DNA from: Straminergon stramineum
Lineage: Eukaryota; Streptophyta; Bryopsida; Hypnales; Calliergonaceae
NCBI GenBank assembly: GCA_963920665.1
Contig: OY987263.1
Coordinates: 26,958,547-27,022,546 of the forward strand
Direction: 5' to 3'
DNA length: 64,000 nt
Shown here in pieces: positions 62,697-64,000 of this stretch. A model generated the notes under the pieces. That model was not told where the DNA came from and ran no database searches. It worked only from the letters and a program-made list of their open reading frames with translations. Position 1 is the stretch's first letter; each line of letters opens with the position of its first letter. The translations under genes were made by a program, and so were the position numbers.

Positions 62697-64000
62697 TGGG
62701 CATTTGCAATAAACACTTGTATCATTGTTTACCAAACATTGAGTTTTAAAGAATTTTTTAAGTTTCATTTTGAGAATAATGATCAAATATAGTTTAAATG
62801 AACTACTATGAAAGGCATAGCAAATAAAGTTACGTAAACTAAATGATTCTTAATAAATTAACTTAGTAGAGTGTATTGATTCTTGAAAATATGTCTCACT
62901 AGCAATTTTAGAGGTTGAAAGATCTACCAAGTATTCAATCTCAAGAATTTGGAGTCTAAATTTGGAGAAGATGCTTTGCTAAGAATGTACATTGTTAACT
63001 TTAACCAAAAGAATTTCAAATATATAGCAATTTTTTTCATTTAGGACATATGCAAGCTAGATTTCTTTTTCTACATGCACTTTTCTAGTAATTGAAAACT
63101 CAAATTTCTAGATTTTTTGGTATCCAACCATCTATACAAAGTTTTGAATAATGAATAGCCAATTTTTTATAAATGAAATTCAAAGTACCTTAACCAATAG
63201 AAAATATTAAAAAAATTATCAATATGACAATTGCAAACTAAGATGAGTCAATTTCCATCGTACACCCAAGCCCAAGCTACCCCCAGGTGCATGGAATGTT
63301 CAATTAGTGCTAGTTTTATACTAGAATATTCATTGATTCACAAAATATGATCTAGAAAATGCATCCTTTAAAACCTTTAAAAATTAATCTAAGGTTTTGA
63401 ACCTCAAAGTGAGATTTTAAATATTTCAGAACATTATTCTATTTAATTTTCTTATTATATATATATATATATATAATATTTTATTTTTCAGGTTTTCAGG
63501 TTTTTTTAATCAAGAAAATTCAATCTTTGCAATTATAAAGACCTAAATTATGAAAATTAGAAATTATCTCAATTGTTATCAATTAAACTTCTACATATGG
63601 TGCGTAGGAAGCATTGTAAAGGAACACACTTCTAATGTCAAGTTTTTCCATTTAGATCAATTAAAGATTTTTCATAGATTTTTTTAGCATAGTTATGTCT
63701 ATGGATAGACTTGGTTGATGAAAACTTTCTCTCATTCTCAATTCAATTTTCATTTTGTTGTAGGAGTTTTCAAAGTTCTTAAAATAGTACAAAGTTGTGC
63801 TCTATGGCAAAAAAATTTAACAAATGGCTTTCAAAAACTTAAAGTAACACTTCAATGAGCCTTATCATAGGCCAATTCAAGAGATGTGAGGTTCAAATTT
63901 TGTACTAAATTTTGGCCGCAAAATGGTTAAAATATTCTTTTAATTATGAAATTGGAGTTCATCAATCTATACTTTAACATAGAAAGGATCAAGATAGGAT
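62697..64000. other. AT-rich spacer
   Basis: Only an AT microsatellite (63456-63475) stands out. Confidence 0.4.

Noticed and set aside
1..64000. CRISPR arrays, bacterial operons or an organelle insertion
   Set aside because: No regularly spaced direct repeats with unique spacers, no prokaryotic gene order, and all strong genes have spliceosomal introns.

Overview
The window looks like nuclear DNA of a land plant. It holds four spliced genes: three with clear plant-type products (a ChaC-type gamma-glutamyl cyclotransferase, a base-exchange phosphatidylserine synthase and an AVT1-type vacuolar amino-acid transporter) and one for an atypical kinase-like protein related to the fungal-type (FunK1) family. 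GT-AG introns are mostly short, several genes have leader introns, and exons are GC-richer than the AT-rich spacers. FunK1-like proteins and compact introns suggest a bryophyte, perhaps a moss, but that is inference. I see no bacterial operons, tRNA or rRNA genes, or CRISPR arrays.

Layout. 1-8.4 kb: the kinase-like gene on the minus strand (exons 5080-2024), with uncertain extra exons on both sides and a diverged tandem repeat at 6.6-7.8 kb. 8.4-28 kb: no convincing gene; decayed non-autonomous DNA transposons and a 5'-truncated LINE fragment. 28.5-32.3 kb: the glutathione-degrading cyclotransferase gene (plus strand, six coding exons) with a pogo/mariner-like element in its last intron. 32.3-42.2 kb: more MITEs. 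42.2-46.9 kb: phosphatidylserine synthase (minus, twelve coding exons). 47-54 kb: MITEs, including a CACTA element inserted in another MITE. 54.0-59.2 kb: the AVT1-like transporter (minus, three coding exons plus a 1.7 kb leader intron). 59.3-64 kb: repeats, including a CACTA-like element containing a tRNA-like promoter motif.

The genes do not form a pathway. They are separate housekeeping or metabolic genes: cytosolic glutathione turnover, ER phospholipid head-group exchange and vacuolar amino-acid transport, plus one probable pseudokinase.

The most interesting signal is in the spacers. Several families of short elements begin TTAA-CCCC or TTAA-CCCTT and end in the inverted form next to TTAA, a piggyBac-like signature. 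In two places different families abut on a shared TTAA. Other MITEs have ends starting TAAGGTA, and two hairpins look like small-RNA precursors. All exon models were derived by hand from splice motifs, reading phase and remembered family features; no alignment was run.
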